From: Leptasterias polaris
Lineage: Eukaryota; Echinodermata; Asteroidea; Forcipulatida; Asteriidae
Direction: 5' to 3'
DNA length: 64,000 nt
Assembly: GCA_037783415.1 (NCBI GenBank)
Contig: JAZGTN010000060.1
Span: 62,001-126,000 of the forward strand
The notes under the pieces are model-generated. The model had not been told where the DNA came from and did no database searches. It worked only from the letters and a program-made list of their open reading frames with translations. Made by a program: the position numbers and the translations under genes. Position 1 is the first letter of the stretch; each line of letters starts with the position of its first letter. Shown here in pieces: positions 1 to 10,311 of the stretch.

Positions 1-1778
1 CTTCGGGCAGTGATGTCATCTGGTATCTTGCGGTTGAGGGTGTGGACATCCGGGTCACGCCAGCCTTGATGTGATGTAGACAGTGTCAGCATGACCCGGC
101 TGTCCTTCCACGCTGTTACCACCATCTGGCCATTCTGCCGGCTATAGAAAGTGCCACGAGGAACTTTGGTCATGTTTTTCATGCGCTGTTTGTTTGGATT
201 TTTGTTGGAGTTGGTTAGATCTTTAGGAAGTCCTCTACTGTTGCTCTTCACTGCGCCGGTGAGGTAGGTTTTTTTTGTTAAGAGCAGTTCAGCGAGTGGC
301 ACTGATGTATACAGCCTATCTGTATAAATATTGTGGTAGCGCCCAAGATGGTGCTTTGCAACTTTCATGGCTATTGCTGTCATCTTTGTCGGCTTGTTAC
401 TCCATGGATGGACAATGAAGTTGAGGACGGCACCAGTTATGGACTCGGCAAGAACATAGATTTTGAAACCAGCCCGGATCGGTTTCAGAGGCATGAAGAA
501 CTTCTTCACTGCTGACTTGAACCCTCGGTACTTGATCATGGCTTCATCGATGGTCAAATTTCGAGCTGCATTATACTTGTGGAGGCATTGCTGCCTCACA
601 CGCTCCCATATCGGCTCCAGTGGGTAGAGGGGGTGCCTTTTCTTGTATTTGTATTGGTGTGCCTTATCATAGTATGAAGGGTCTTTGTCGGGGTCGTTGC
701 AAGCAAGATAGGTGTTTATTGTGTTGAACCGGTTCCTGGACATGGTTGAGGAGATGAGATTGTTCCGGAGTCCTGGGTGGGTCGACCAGTAGTTTCTGTA
801 GTTTGCCTGCTTTATCAGCCCCATCAGAATGTGTATTCCGAACCATGCCCGAATCTCCGCTAGGTTGGTCGTTTTTGTCCCAGCTTCCCTCATCTTTAGG
901 TTGGTCCACTTAACGATCAGCAGCAGCAAACTCAGGGGAAAAAACTGGAAAAAATATTTGATGGCTGAGCTCGAGCGTGTGAATGATGCACCTAGCGGGT
1001 TTTTCACTATGAACGACCGCACCATCACATTCTGCAAAGATCTTGTCCAGCCATGGTCATCTGGGGGGTAGTTGCGTGCTTGAGCGATGGGAGGCTCTGG
1101 GTCGTTGTCTGACTCCGGCTCTACCACTCTTCTTCTTCTTCTTCTTTTGATATTTTCCTTTGGTGCCAGATGTCTCTTTCTTGTCTTCGGGGCTGGCTCG
1201 GGGATGTCACTGTCATCCTGTTCATCCTCTTCGTCTTTATCGGCCTTGTAGTCTTCTTCATCATCCGAATCAGCGACGTCGGGATCTTCCCCATCTCCAT
1301 CACCCCAATCATCGTGGCAAGGATCATCACCAACATCATGCTCACCATCACTTTCTTCAGCTACATGTAAGTCATCCTCATCATGACTTCCATCAAACCA
1401 GTCACTGCCAACACTGCTGTCAGTCTGCCGTGATGACTCGGCACACTGGTCTTCTGCCATCATTTCTTCTACCGCCTGATCTATATACTCCTCATCACTC
1501 TCAGAGGAGCTGACAACTGCTCTGTATTTTTTCCCAAAGTGGACACCAGCAGCTTTGGCACTCGTGTATACCACACTTCTCAGCTCCTGCTTTTGGGCAT
1601 CAGCCTGACGCCGCAAAAAACCTTCATCTTTCTCCTTTGGTAGAGGTTCTTTTCCCCTTCCTTTCTTTTTGCTCACACCTTTTCTTGGTGTTCCTTTCCC
1701 CATGGCAGATCTTGTGAAAACATAAGACTCCTCTTGAGTTAAAGACTGTTGCAATGCTCTTGCTTCTCTCGATGACAT
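1..1778 (-). CDS. piggyBac-family transposase, N-terminal and core part (C-terminus beyond window)
   Basis: This encodes the DDE transposase of a piggyBac-type cut-and-paste transposon, which excises and inserts DNA at TTAA sites in the nucleus. I read the minus strand codon by codon: the frame is open from a stop at 1917-1919 to the window edge. The first methionine is at 1778-1776 with A at -3, giving at least 592 codons. Residues about 80-200 are very rich in Asp/Glu. A basic run (IKRRRRRR, residues 210-217) looks like a nuclear localisation signal. The conserved core follows: LTIDEAMIKYRG carries the likely first catalytic Asp (D411) and IYTDRLYTS the second (D487). Their 76-residue spacing is close to the 78 of the moth enzyme. 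AWKDSRVM (W557) and LSTSH follow. The third Asp (GGVD motif) and any Cys-rich C-terminus should lie just beyond position 1. There are no stops or frameshifts, so it is recent and possibly functional. Confidence 0.9.
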   Translation of the reverse strand, partial: MSSREARALQQSLTQEESYVFTRSAMGKGTPRKGVSKKKGRGKEPLPKEKDEGFLRRQADAQKQELRSVVYTSAKAAGVHFGKKYRAVVSSSESDEEYIDQAVEEMMAEDQCAESSRQTDSSVGSDWFDGSHDEDDLHVAEESDGEHDVGDDPCHDDWGDGDGEDPDVADSDDEEDYKADKDEEDEQDDSDIPEPAPKTRKRHLAPKENIKRRRRRRVVEPESDNDPEPPIAQARNYPPDDHGWTRSLQNVMVRSFIVKNPLGASFTRSSSAIKYFFQFFPLSLLLLIVKWTNLKMREAGTKTTNLAEIRAWFGIHILMGLIKQANYRNYWSTHPGLRNNLISSTMSRNRFNTINTYLACNDPDKDPSYYDKAHQYKYKKRHPLYPLEPIWERVRQQCLHKYNAARNLTIDEAMIKYRGFKSAVKKFFMPLKPIRAGFKIYVLAESITGAVLNFIVHPWSNKPTKMTAIAMKVAKHHLGRYHNIYTDRLYTSVPLAELLLTKKTYLTGAVKSNSRGLPKDLTNSNKNPNKQRMKNMTKVPRGTFYSRQNGQMVVTAWKDSRVMLTLSTSHQGWRDPDVHTLNRKIPDDITAR

Positions 1779-2092
1779 GATTGCTAAAAGGTTGTCTGAA
1801 GTAGACACCAGCACGTCCAATGAGCGCTCCAAACAGACAGCAGAGAAGAAACGAGGGAAAACAGACAAGTAGGGGAGGAGTAGCAATCTACACTGATATT
1901 TATAGGAAATCAGCACTTAGTTATTACATAATTCTTCATTGATATTAAAAGCAATTCAACTTTCATATTGTTGATACCCATTGACCTATATATCTGACTT
2001 AATTTGGCTTATTGTTATTGAAATCGACTTATTGTTATTGAAATCAATTTAGAATATTACATAACATTACCCTCAAAGAAATGGAAGTGCCT

Positions 2093-2398
2093 GTGCTGTA
2101 TTATGGCTAGGACAATGGCTAGGACAATGGCTAGGACAATGCCCTAAATTCCAAACATTCCAAACGTGCTGTATTATGGCTAGGACAATGGCTAGGACAA
2201 TGGCTAGGACAATGCCCTAAATTCCAAACATTCCAAACGTGCTGTATTATGGCTAGGACAATGGCTAGGACAATGGCTAGGACAATGCCCTAAATTCCAA
2301 ACATTCCAAACGTGCTGTATTATGGCTAGGACAATGGCTAGGACAATTGCTAGGACAATGGCTAGGACAATGCCCTAAATTCCAAACATTCCAAACAT
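2093..2398. repeat. 73-bp minisatellite in the transposon leader (4 units)
   Basis: Units start at 2093, 2166, 2239 and 2312, exactly 73 bp apart. Each begins GTGCTGTATTATG, then has three (four in the last unit) copies of a 12-bp subrepeat ATGGCTAGGACA, then CCCTAAATTCCAAACATT. It lies between the transposase start and the terminal repeat. The short minus-strand open frame over it is a product of the repeat. Confidence 0.9.
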
Positions 2399-2541
2399 TA
2401 CAATGGTGTGTGGTGGTGATACATGTACATGTACAATAAACCACAATAAACATCCAACAGCACTGACCAAGCAAACAGAAACACTTTAGTTGCCAATAAT
2501 CAAACCAAAAAAATATGTCGGCTTTATTACAATCTCCACCC

Positions 2542-2783
2542 CTAAAAGCCCAAAACCTTCAGAATCCTATTTTGGCTAAGCTGCATAATACCTAAAACCT
2601 TCAAAATCCTCCTATGTAAAAACAGCCCGATAGCCCAAGTCCTGCAAAATCCTACCCTAACAAAAACTCATTTTAGCCCAAACCCTTCGAAATCCTCCTG
2701 TGTTGCAGATCCCTAATAGCCCAAATCCTTCGCAATCCTGCACTTTGGCAATGAGGATATTGTAGGACTTGGGTTCTTTAGGG
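2542..2783. repeat. Subterminal repeats and terminal repeat of the piggyBac element
   Basis: Five direct copies of a motif like TAGCCCAAATCCTTCAAAAT with CCT after it occur at about 2542, 2591, 2630, 2674 and 2715, spaced roughly 40-49 bp. The element's last 33 bases (2751-2783), read on the minus strand, contain CCCAAGTCCTACAATATCCT. That matches the 2630 copy (CCCAAGTCCTGCAAAATCCT) at 18 of 20 positions, so the terminus is an inverted copy of the internal repeat. By analogy with other DNA transposons these are candidate transposase-binding sites. That role is inferred. Confidence 0.75.
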
Positions 2784-2860
2784 TTAAATCATGTAAGTGA
2801 TGTGTGAATCTGTGAACATTTGTGTTTTTCGATCTTACCAATAGTGTACAGGGCCTTTAA
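2784..2860 (+). repeat. Family H1 fragment flanking the piggyBac end
   Basis: It starts with the TTAA target and runs ATCATGTAAGT... to GGGCCTTTAA. It is the outer part of an H1 element cut by the piggyBac insertion; the other half should lie upstream of position 1. About 100 bp of unmatched sequence (2861-2958) separates it from the next H1 copy, which is in inverted orientation. Confidence 0.8.
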
Positions 2861-2958
2861 TACACGAGGTGTAAGTGTAAAAAACAAATTAAATTCATCA
2901 TCCATGATGCAAAAATAACATCTCTTAAAATTAATTACACAAGAAATTTGAACTGCAT

Positions 2959-3317
2959 TTAAAGGCCCTGTACACTATTGGTAAGATCGAAAAACACAAA
3001 TGTTCACAGATTCACACATAACTTACATGATTTAAAGTAAGTAATGGTAGAAAGGGTTCCTTAAAATATTTCTGCCTAAAATGCTATCGTTTCTGAGAAA
3101 TGAGTAAAACAATAGTTTTTATCGCGCGCGATAATAAACTCGATGTTTGAAAAACAGAAAACACATAAGGTCTCTTCACTATTTTCTCGTGACCTCGATG
3201 ACCAATTGAGCTCAAATTTTCACAGGTTTGTTATTTCATGTATGTGGTTGATTACACAAAACATGAACACTGTCTGATTATTTTGTCAGCTCTGCCAATC
3301 CTGTATAATACCTTTAA
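2959..3317. mobile_element. Family H1 MITE-like element, complete copy
   Basis: About 359 bp, bounded by TTAAAGGCCCTGTACACTAT at the left and an inverted, imperfect partner ending GTATAATACCTTTAA at the right. It has no coding capacity. The same sequence recurs in reverse at 4585-5158 and, diverged, at 36266-36637. It contains the uninterrupted form of the TTAA site that two piggyBac-type insertions used elsewhere in the window. Confidence 0.8.
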
Positions 3318-3965
3318 TTGACATTTTGACTGACTTGTCATTATCATGAGTGAGGCCAATGAATTTTTTTAATTTAGTTTCTCATCAACCCATTCCTGAT
3401 TTTTTTTTGAGGGAAAATTGTTTTGAATCATTATTGAATATTTTTCACCCTTGTCAAGTATATTACGCATTGATAATTTTTTTCTTTTGTTTTTTTCTAT
3501 GACCATGATGACCTCTATGACCTCTATGACCTCTATTTTACATCAGGTATGATGCTTCACAGAGGCAACAGAGGCTTCATTGCTTCGGTCACTCTTCCTT
3601 GAAATGTTCCGATAGAAATGTTTGATTTCCTCTTGTAGATGTGCCCTTTACAAAAGAGACACTTTGGTGCACGCCCTGAACGTAGCATCAGGCTGGCTGC
3701 AGGGACCTTTTTATAATTTCAAATTCATTTGAAATAAAAAAATTGAATAATGAAAATTTGTGGGGTCTTTAGTGCGCAGCCACGATCATCATCATGGGTA
3801 CATATTTTTCCGTGTCCATTTTATGAACAACAGTTTGAAAACCACTGGTAGCAGTTATCTCAATGTTATTTAATATCAATTAGCAATTGCTGTGTCAATG
3901 ATGAATAAAAAGTGCTTGAGTTTGTCAAATACAAGATCTGCAAAAAGTTACAGAATATTTATCTG
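3318..3965. other. Non-coding stretch, nothing recognised
   Basis: AT-rich sequence with short T runs and a small triplication of ATGACCTCT near 3500-3535. No open frame of note, tRNA-like box or terminal repeat is visible. Confidence 0.5.
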
Positions 3966-4194
3966 TTGGTGTCTTTGTAACAAAAAGTGTACCCATGATT
4001 GTGGCTGTGCACTGCATGAGTGCGCTTTATGAGACACTTTGGTAGACTTAAAATAGTTGTTTTTGTGCTGGTTATTTCCTATGAAAATTTCAACAAATTT
4101 AAAGGTCATGCTTAAAAATAACCTTTCTTCATTATCATGCTGTGCACAGCCTACATGTAAATCATGGGTACACTTTTTGTTACAAAGACACCAA
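3966..4194. mobile_element. Inverted-repeat MITE, 229 bp
   Basis: The left arm begins TTGGTGTCTTTGTAAC and the right arm ends GTTACAAAGACACCAA. The arms match perfectly for about 35 bp (3966-4000 and 4160-4194), and the match resumes further in with GGCTGTGCA. The two overlapping open frames here are palindrome shadows. Confidence 0.8.
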
Positions 4195-4200
4195 ATGAAC

Positions 4201-4276
4201 ATAATAATAAAAATAATAATGGTGGCTTCTTATAGAGCGCCCAGATCCGTCAGGCATGACGCTCATGGTGCTGTAC
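4201..4276 (-). mobile_element. SINE 3' end fragment
   Basis: Read on the minus strand it runs GTACAGCACCATGAGCGTC, then a GCGCTCTATAAGAAGCCACC-like tail, then (ATT)n. This matches the 3' end of the full SINE at 23926-24298. The tRNA-like head is missing, as in 5'-truncated retroposition. Confidence 0.8.
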
Positions 4277-4584
4277 AAACAAGTACAAAAACGTATACAA
4301 AAGAAAGTACAATTATCTACTAAATACATGATTAACATATTGGAAAAACTTAGGCTGACTTTAAGTTAAACATAAATTCTTTCATGTTATAAGAAGGAGC
4401 AAAACTTTCGAAATCAGAGTCCAGTGCTACTATTACTAATTGAGGGTTTGTGTATAATTGACGATTAGATGTTTTGATGGTAACACAGCCTGGACCCTTT
4501 AAAAAAATATAGAAATTCAAGCGGACAGTTCATTCTGCCCACGGCCGGAACTCCAAAAAGGAACTAAAAATTAAAATGGCGTTT
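4277..4584. other. Non-coding stretch, nothing recognised
   Basis: AT-rich spacer between the SINE fragment and the next H1 copy, with no repeat boundary that I can place. Confidence 0.5.
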
Positions 4585-5158
4585 GGTATTGGCAGAGCTG
4601 ACAAAATAATCACAGACAGTGTTCATGTTTTGTGTAATCAGCCACATACATGAAATAACAAACCTGTGAAAATTTGAGCTCAATTGGTCATCGAGGTCAC
4701 GAGAAAATAGTGAAAAGAGACCTGATGTGTTTTCTGTTTTTCAAACATCGAGTTTATTATCGTCGTGCGCGATAAAAACTATTGTTATACTCATTTCTCA
4801 GAAACGATAGCATTTTAGGCAGAAATATTTTAAGGAACCCTTTCTACCATTACTTATTTTAACCCTCTTGCTGTCTGACCATTCAATACATTCACTGTGG
4901 TTTTGAATGATAGATAAGCTATGCCAGCCTTGCAATATGATACCATGAGGGAATGCATGTACACAGTACACAGTACACAGTTAGTTCTGTGCACAGTTGT
5001 GCCACCATACACAACTTTGGCAGTTGAATGGTTTCAAATGGTTGGTCAACTCACTTGAAAATATTGCGAACAGTAGGAGGGTTAAATCATGTAAGTTATG
5101 TGTGAATCTATGAACATTTGTGTTTTTCGATCTTACCAATAGTGTACAGGGCCTTTAA
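4585..5158. mobile_element. Family H1 element, inverted copy, interrupted
   Basis: From GGTATTGGCAGAGCTGAC to GGGCCTTTAA this is the reverse complement of the 2959-3317 copy. It is split at its internal TTAA by the 219-bp element at 4863-5081. Joining the flanks across one TTAA restores the uninterrupted sequence with about one mismatch over the joint. Confidence 0.85.
4863..5081. mobile_element. piggyBac-type MITE (219 bp) with TTAA duplication
   Basis: It begins CCCTCTTGCTGT and, read in reverse, the other end begins CCCTCCTACTGT (10 of 12 identical). TTAA flanks it at 4859-4862 and 5082-5085. No coding capacity. The CCC...GGG ends and TTAA duplication point to mobilisation by a piggyBac-family transposase. 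The terminal sequence beyond CCCT differs from the large element at 1-2783, so a different member may be the source. Confidence 0.85.
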
Positions 5159-7044
5159 CAGTGTTTGTCAATGTCAAGACAACCGTAGACCTTGCTTATT
5201 TTTATATCTCATGATATGATGTAGACGATTTGTAATAGTTCAAATTGCCTGTTTGTCTCTGTATACATTCTGTCAACCTTTCTAGACTGGTGAGGGGTAT
5301 TATTTAGCCCAAGCTGTGGGAGATAAAGTGGCAGTCGGGCCGTATTTTTGCCCTATTAAAATACAAATAAAATACTATAGATATCGTAGGACGCCCTGTA
5401 TTCAGGGCGTCCCTGAAATCGAGGCAAATCTTTTACCTCTCTGCGCGCGATGTAAACAGTCCCTAGATACAATTTTTGTGGTTTGACTTGCCAAGCAAAG
5501 AGTCTCCTCTCCTTTGACCAAAACTTAGAAACATGTAATTGTAAGGCTCCACTGGTTTAATAGTTGCACTTGTAAATGCAAAAAGTTGTGGTATTTTAGG
5601 CATTTCTACAAGGTACAAAAATATGTCATACTGTCGGGGCCATAAACAAAAAAATTCCCACCGAAAAAGTTTCATCAAACACTTTTTCAATTCACAATTC
5701 ACGATGATCAAATCATGTGACTGAACATTCTGCTGAGCATTCTGGGGGAAAAAATACAGCGGCTTAAAGAAGCCACGTGCCTTATATAATTTTCTAATAG
5801 TCTGGATAATTTTTTTTTGTAACACTCTATCATTTTTGTTATTAATATTAAAATTTAAACATCAGCTTTGTGATTCGATTATCACTGTTTATTTATATGC
5901 TTTATTATAAATGTTAAGAAACATAAAAAGACACAAAACTAAATAAAAATAAGATTTGAAAGCCAAGAATTATATTTACATTTTTTATATTTTTATTTTT
6001 TTTAAAGTTTTTGAAAAATACCATGGTTATTTTTAAAACTAAATAAAAAATATGTTGAATAAAATGAAGAAAACTGCTGGCTATAGAGTCATACACTAAG
6101 TCTCACAGAACACTTGTAGTCACTGCAGATGTTTCTTCCACGTATGGCTTCACCCGGACACCATACTTTCTTGTTTGCATCGAAAACAGGTCAAACTCAA
6201 AACAAATGGGACGCTATTGAAATCATCGAAGATCGGTGCGTGGTGTGAAAGTTTCAATGTCCATCACGTTTTAATATATGTTTGCATATTTCTTATAAAC
6301 AAAGGAAGGTAATTAGGGCATCAGTTGATTATGGAATATTTTTATTTTTTTTCAATTCAAAGAAAAAGGCATACTACATCGAAAACCGGACAGGGGAGGA
6401 TACTATTATAAACCTACCATCATACTCATGATACTGTACTATTAAACTTACCATACTGTACAAACAGCAGATATAGGTTCCCGTGCGGAGCTTCAAACCA
6501 CAGCATTTATTTATTAGCGGCATTCTGATGTTCTCTGGCTGAGTTACCCAAACCTGTCAAATGATCAAATTAAGAATTCAATTTCAATATCAACACCACT
6601 GCCTGGAAACGAGTCAAATTAAAACTCAAAACTACTCAATTTTGTATCGCGAATTGTCAATCCACTAAACATTACATGTACTTGCAAAATCTGAAGAAAC
6701 CAATGTCAAGACAGAGGGCGCCCTGCATCTTCTCCACAAAATATAGACGGCATCCATTATAATTGCAAACTTTTCTATTAAATTTCCGAAACGCCGCCGT
6801 GGCATATTAAATTATAATGTTCAGCATTTCATTTGAACTAAATAGCCTAATAAATAACAATTAATGATTGGAGAAGGGGGGAAGGGATATGGAAGCTTTA
6901 TACAATGTATCTTTGGCAGAAATTAATGACGCTGCAAAATAAAATTATAAAATGTAAATTGAAACCAACTAGGCCTATAGGGCCTAGAACAACATGATTT
7001 TTGGGTATGCAATACCAATACCGGACATCTTTTTAAAATGCCAC
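5159..7044. other. Non-coding, AT-rich stretch
   Basis: It holds an A/T-dominated block at 5900-6080 and several 60-120-codon open frames that match nothing I recognise and have no coding-like composition. No repeat ends or RNA gene features were identified. Confidence 0.5.
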
Positions 7045-7368
7045 AAATGCTTCTTTTAGAGAACAATTTTCTCTCTCCTTTCCTTTATTATAAAAGAAAT
7101 CAAACAAAAACACATGTTTTTTTAAAATATGGACAGGGGTCCTTCCTTGAGGGTGCCACTTTATCCAACTATTATAGCTCTGCCATCTCAGCAGTCGCTG
7201 AATAATCTTGAAGATAATTGTATCTCTCCGATCCTTTCCTCTTTTATAAAATAAATCAAACACATTTTTTTGAATATGGACAGGGGCCCTTCCCTTCAGG
7301 GTGCTACTGTTTCCAACTAATGTCTTTTAATACCATCTCAGCAGTCGCTGAAGAATCTTGAAGATAAA
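7045..7368. repeat. Tandem duplication of about 161 bp
   Basis: Two adjacent diverged copies. Each holds a CTCTCC...CCTTTCC block, ATCAAACA, ATGGACAGGGG and CATCTCAGCAGTCGCTGAA followed by TCTTGAAGATAA. Confidence 0.75.
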
Positions 7369-7529
7369 ATCAGTTACTTTTCTTGTTGCAAGGGTGTTGC
7401 TATGTGCAACCCCATGCTTCAACTGGCCGCAGTGTTCACGTGACGAGCAGCATACGGTCTAGTTGTCATTTATTTACATTTTTGTCATTATTATTATACT
7501 TCTGTTTATGAAACCAAGGATGCTGTGAA

Positions 7530-7800
7530 CTAATCACTCATAACACAAGCCTGAGGATATTTAAACAAAGGTGCTAGCTATGTAAACCAGATCGGGGTTA
7601 CACTCTTCCACAATACTGAGTGGTCTGGGATGATATACGTGCACTATTACGGTACCAATCCTATAGCACACGGGACATACGGCTTAAGAAGTCCCATCCG
7701 AAGGACACAGCAATTATCTTGCTCAAGGACACACGTGGCATGACCGGGACTCGAACCCACTCTCTGATCAAAAACAACAGAGCTTGAGTCCGGTGCTCTT
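7530..7800 (-). mobile_element. tRNA-Leu-type SINE, head-truncated
   Basis: On the minus strand it reads AAGAGCACCGGACTCAAGCT (anticodon-loop-like CAA), then B box GGTTCGAGTCCC, then GTCCTTGAGCAAGA. This is the same head as the full copy at 23926. The A-box side is cut at 7800 and the body beyond the shared segment has a different 3' half, so it may be a related subfamily. Confidence 0.75.
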
Positions 7801-8973
7801 CATTTGAAAATGTATACAGTTTTAGTTGGCCTTTTTAATGAGAGTGTGCGTGGGAGGAGACAATACAATTTTGTTTCGAAACAACGTCAACTAACATTAA
7901 ACATACTACATTATAGTCTTAGGGCCTCTTCCAAGGATGGAGGCATCATGAACACAAAACGTGATTTGAATGGGGCCAAATTCGTAACGTAAGAGACAAC
8001 CAACGCATGTTGAAACTTTGATGTTCAGTTAAATTGCGTCAGTATACAAGAGCCTATTTCAAAAGTAAACGGTTGATGACGTCACTAACGTGCCACTCAA
8101 AGTCAACTGGTTTTCTTTTCGGGTAGGTCGAGAGGTCCTTTGCCGTTCGTTCACGGACGGGCGTAAAGAATGATGTGTGGTGAGGAGTTTGCGACTCTCT
8201 CGTATTCAAAACTTATTCAGTCTTGCAGGATTCAAGTACTGTCTACTGGGAATTCACTGCAAATAAACTGAAACGAATATTTTGAATTTTTTCTCAGAAT
8301 TCTGTCCCACAGCTGCAGATAAAATAAATTTGTACGGATCTCTGTTGATCAGAGTGGATTGAGAAAAGTGCAGTTTACCCGATCTCTTCATGCGTGTTCT
8401 AATTTACGAATTAATTTAAGTAGTGTTTGCTACTCTTAAGACGCTCCTTAACCCTAGATTCCCTTTATTTGAATATTGAAGTTCATTAAGCCACCAACCG
8501 ATTTTTTCTTTCATTTCAGTTTTTTAGATTTTAGATTTTGCTTTTAGAGGGATGAAGTGAACATATAGTCAGTGAAAATAAGCAGAAAGAAAAAATAGAA
8601 AAAGAAAGAGAAGAACAAGATGAAGAAGAAGAAGAAGGAGAAAAAAAAGGAGAAGAAAAAAGAAAAAAATCCCGGGACACTTTAAGCCAACGTGGGTGTG
8701 TAGCAAGTGCCTAAGTTAGCCCGTAGGGACGTTGTATGTGCGCATACTGATGAACAGCGAGATGGTCTAAAGTGTTTGTTTACTGTTCGAGTGCCATTCG
8801 AAGGCCTGTCTGCACGTATTCGAAGAGTGGAAGGGAGTGGGGGGGCTACCCCGTGGGTCTTGATGATTAGAAGAAGAGGGTGTTGTTTTGATAAAACCAG
8901 ATCTGATAGCGTTCTTCGGTTCTGAATTCTAAAAATTTTATTTTCAAATGTTGATTCATGTTCTTAATACACA
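7801..8973. other. Non-coding stretch with a purine-rich tract
   Basis: Positions 8577-8670 are almost pure A/G (GAAGAAGAAG-type), a possible triplex-forming tract. A CRE palindrome TGACGTCA lies at 8077. No gene recognised. Confidence 0.55.
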
Positions 8974-9205
8974 CACTCTGAAAACTCACGGGGACCCAGA
9001 TTCCAGGTCCAGGTCCTGTGTGGGGCCTGATACATTTCTGGGTCAAAATGTGTCAAAATATACCCATTATTGGGTCAACTGACGGACCCCGCCCCCCGAA
9101 GTTAAAAACAAATTCTTAAAAACCAGTTTTCGGGTCAGCCTGGCCTTGAAAAGGATCATGCCCACTATATTGACCTGGAATCTGGCCCGGGACTTTTTTA
9201 GAGTG
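8974..9205. mobile_element. CACTCT-ended MITE rich in GGGTCA, copy 1
   Basis: It starts CACTCTGAAAACTCACG and ends TTTTTTAGAGTG, an inverted pair. The inside is built from GGGTCA/TGACCC words in both orientations. Related copies are at 9206-9410, 42655-42830 and 48585-48805. Confidence 0.7.
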
Positions 9206-9410
9206 GAATACAATCACTAAGGGGTCTGCTACATTTCTGGGTCAGCATGAACCAGAATAATAATGTGCCAAAATGACCCAGTAATGGGTCAAATGACGGA
9301 CCCCCGGAGTTAAAATCCAATACTTACAAACCAGTTTCTGGGTCGACCTGACCCAGAAAAGGGTCATGACCCCATATGACCCGGAATCTTGCCAGTGAGT
9401 TTTTAGAGTG
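9206..9410. mobile_element. CACTCT-ended MITE, tandem partial copy 2
   Basis: It follows copy 1 directly and again ends TTTTAGAGTG. Both copies are followed by GAATAC(C)AATCACT, so element plus flank appear to have been duplicated in tandem rather than inserted twice. Confidence 0.65.
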
Positions 9411-9641
9411 GAATACCAATCACTGATAAACTGTGCTGGCTATCTAAGTAAAACACTCAAATTGGACTGTGAGATTAATGCCTAAAGATGTTAAAAAGAC
9501 CGTCAAAGTAACCACGAAAAAGGGAAGCGAAGTTGCAGACAGGGAAATGGTGGTGACTATTGAGCAATATACTTCGGAACAAACATAAGCGAGACCAAAA
9601 CCAACAAGGGAGACGATATTGCGTTCACGAAGACGTCAAAA

Positions 9642-9686
9642 ATGACGACGACGAAGATGACGACGACGAAGATGACGACGACGAGG
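9642..9686. repeat. 15-bp triplet-type repeat (3 units)
   Basis: ATGACGACGACGAAG repeated three times with one change. The Asp-rich open frame across it is caused by the repeat. Confidence 0.85.
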
Positions 9687-10311
9687 ATAGTAACGGAGGT
9701 GGGCGGGTGTTATTAGGAAAAGGCGGGCGACACTACTTACGCCTTTGGTGTTCTGACATTTTGTAAAGGGTATTCGCATCGATGGTAGATGGTGTAATAG
9801 GTTTAGTCTCCTCTCAATTCGTTTCCAAGCTTGAACCAAAGTCCCAAGGGGTTCCATGCAAAGGTTACTCTTTCTCATTGAATAACTTTGGTTTCAGCTT
9901 CTGGAGTTGTTTTATAAAGATGATTTACATCTTAAGAGTGGTTTTCCTTCCACACAATCGCATTAAAGATTCAATAAATGTTCCCTTTGGACCTTAAAGT
10001 CAGTCTACTCAGTTATCCTAAAACTACCTGAGGGTAGTTAGTTACTCAAGTTCGAGAAAACAACAACGGTGAAATGAAAGTATGTCTTTATTTTTTATAG
10101 AAATTTTTCTTTTGCCTTTGCCATTTGAAGGGAGTGAGATGGGTGGGAGGGATGTTGTTTGTGGTCAGTCCGGGTCTGCGGTTGAGATGATCAGAATTGA
10201 GTCCCTGGGATGGTAAAAAACACAGGCAGCCACGTTTTCAAAATGTAAAGTAACAGTTTGAAAGTTCAAGTTTGGATCGCTCGGGGATATTTGGAATAAA
10301 ATTGGAATGAG
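9687..10311. other. Non-coding stretch, nothing recognised
   Basis: Mixed-composition DNA. Open frames of 60-80 codons on both strands lack recognisable motifs. Confidence 0.45.

Larger units (their letters stand above)
1..2783 (-). mobile_element. piggyBac-like DNA transposon, 5' portion
   Basis: The element carries the transposase frame and ends at 2783. Read on the minus strand the end begins CCCTAAAGAACCC, close to the CCCTAGAAAG start of the moth piggyBac end. TTAA follows directly at 2784-2787. The flank beyond TTAA is family H1 repeat sequence that is continuous in other copies (2959-3060 in reverse, 5082-5158), so this is a real insertion boundary. The roughly 1-kb leader between the end and the start codon holds a 73-bp minisatellite and a set of subterminal repeats. 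The other end lies outside the window. Confidence 0.85.

Noticed and set aside
1121..1513. Open frames at 1121-1513 on either strand as separate genes
   Set aside because: They lie over the acidic Asp/Glu-codon-rich N-terminal region of the transposase in wrong frames or antisense.
9560..9766. Asp-rich protein
   Set aside because: The acidic stretch is a 15-bp triplet-type repeat. The rest of the frame has no recognisable content.
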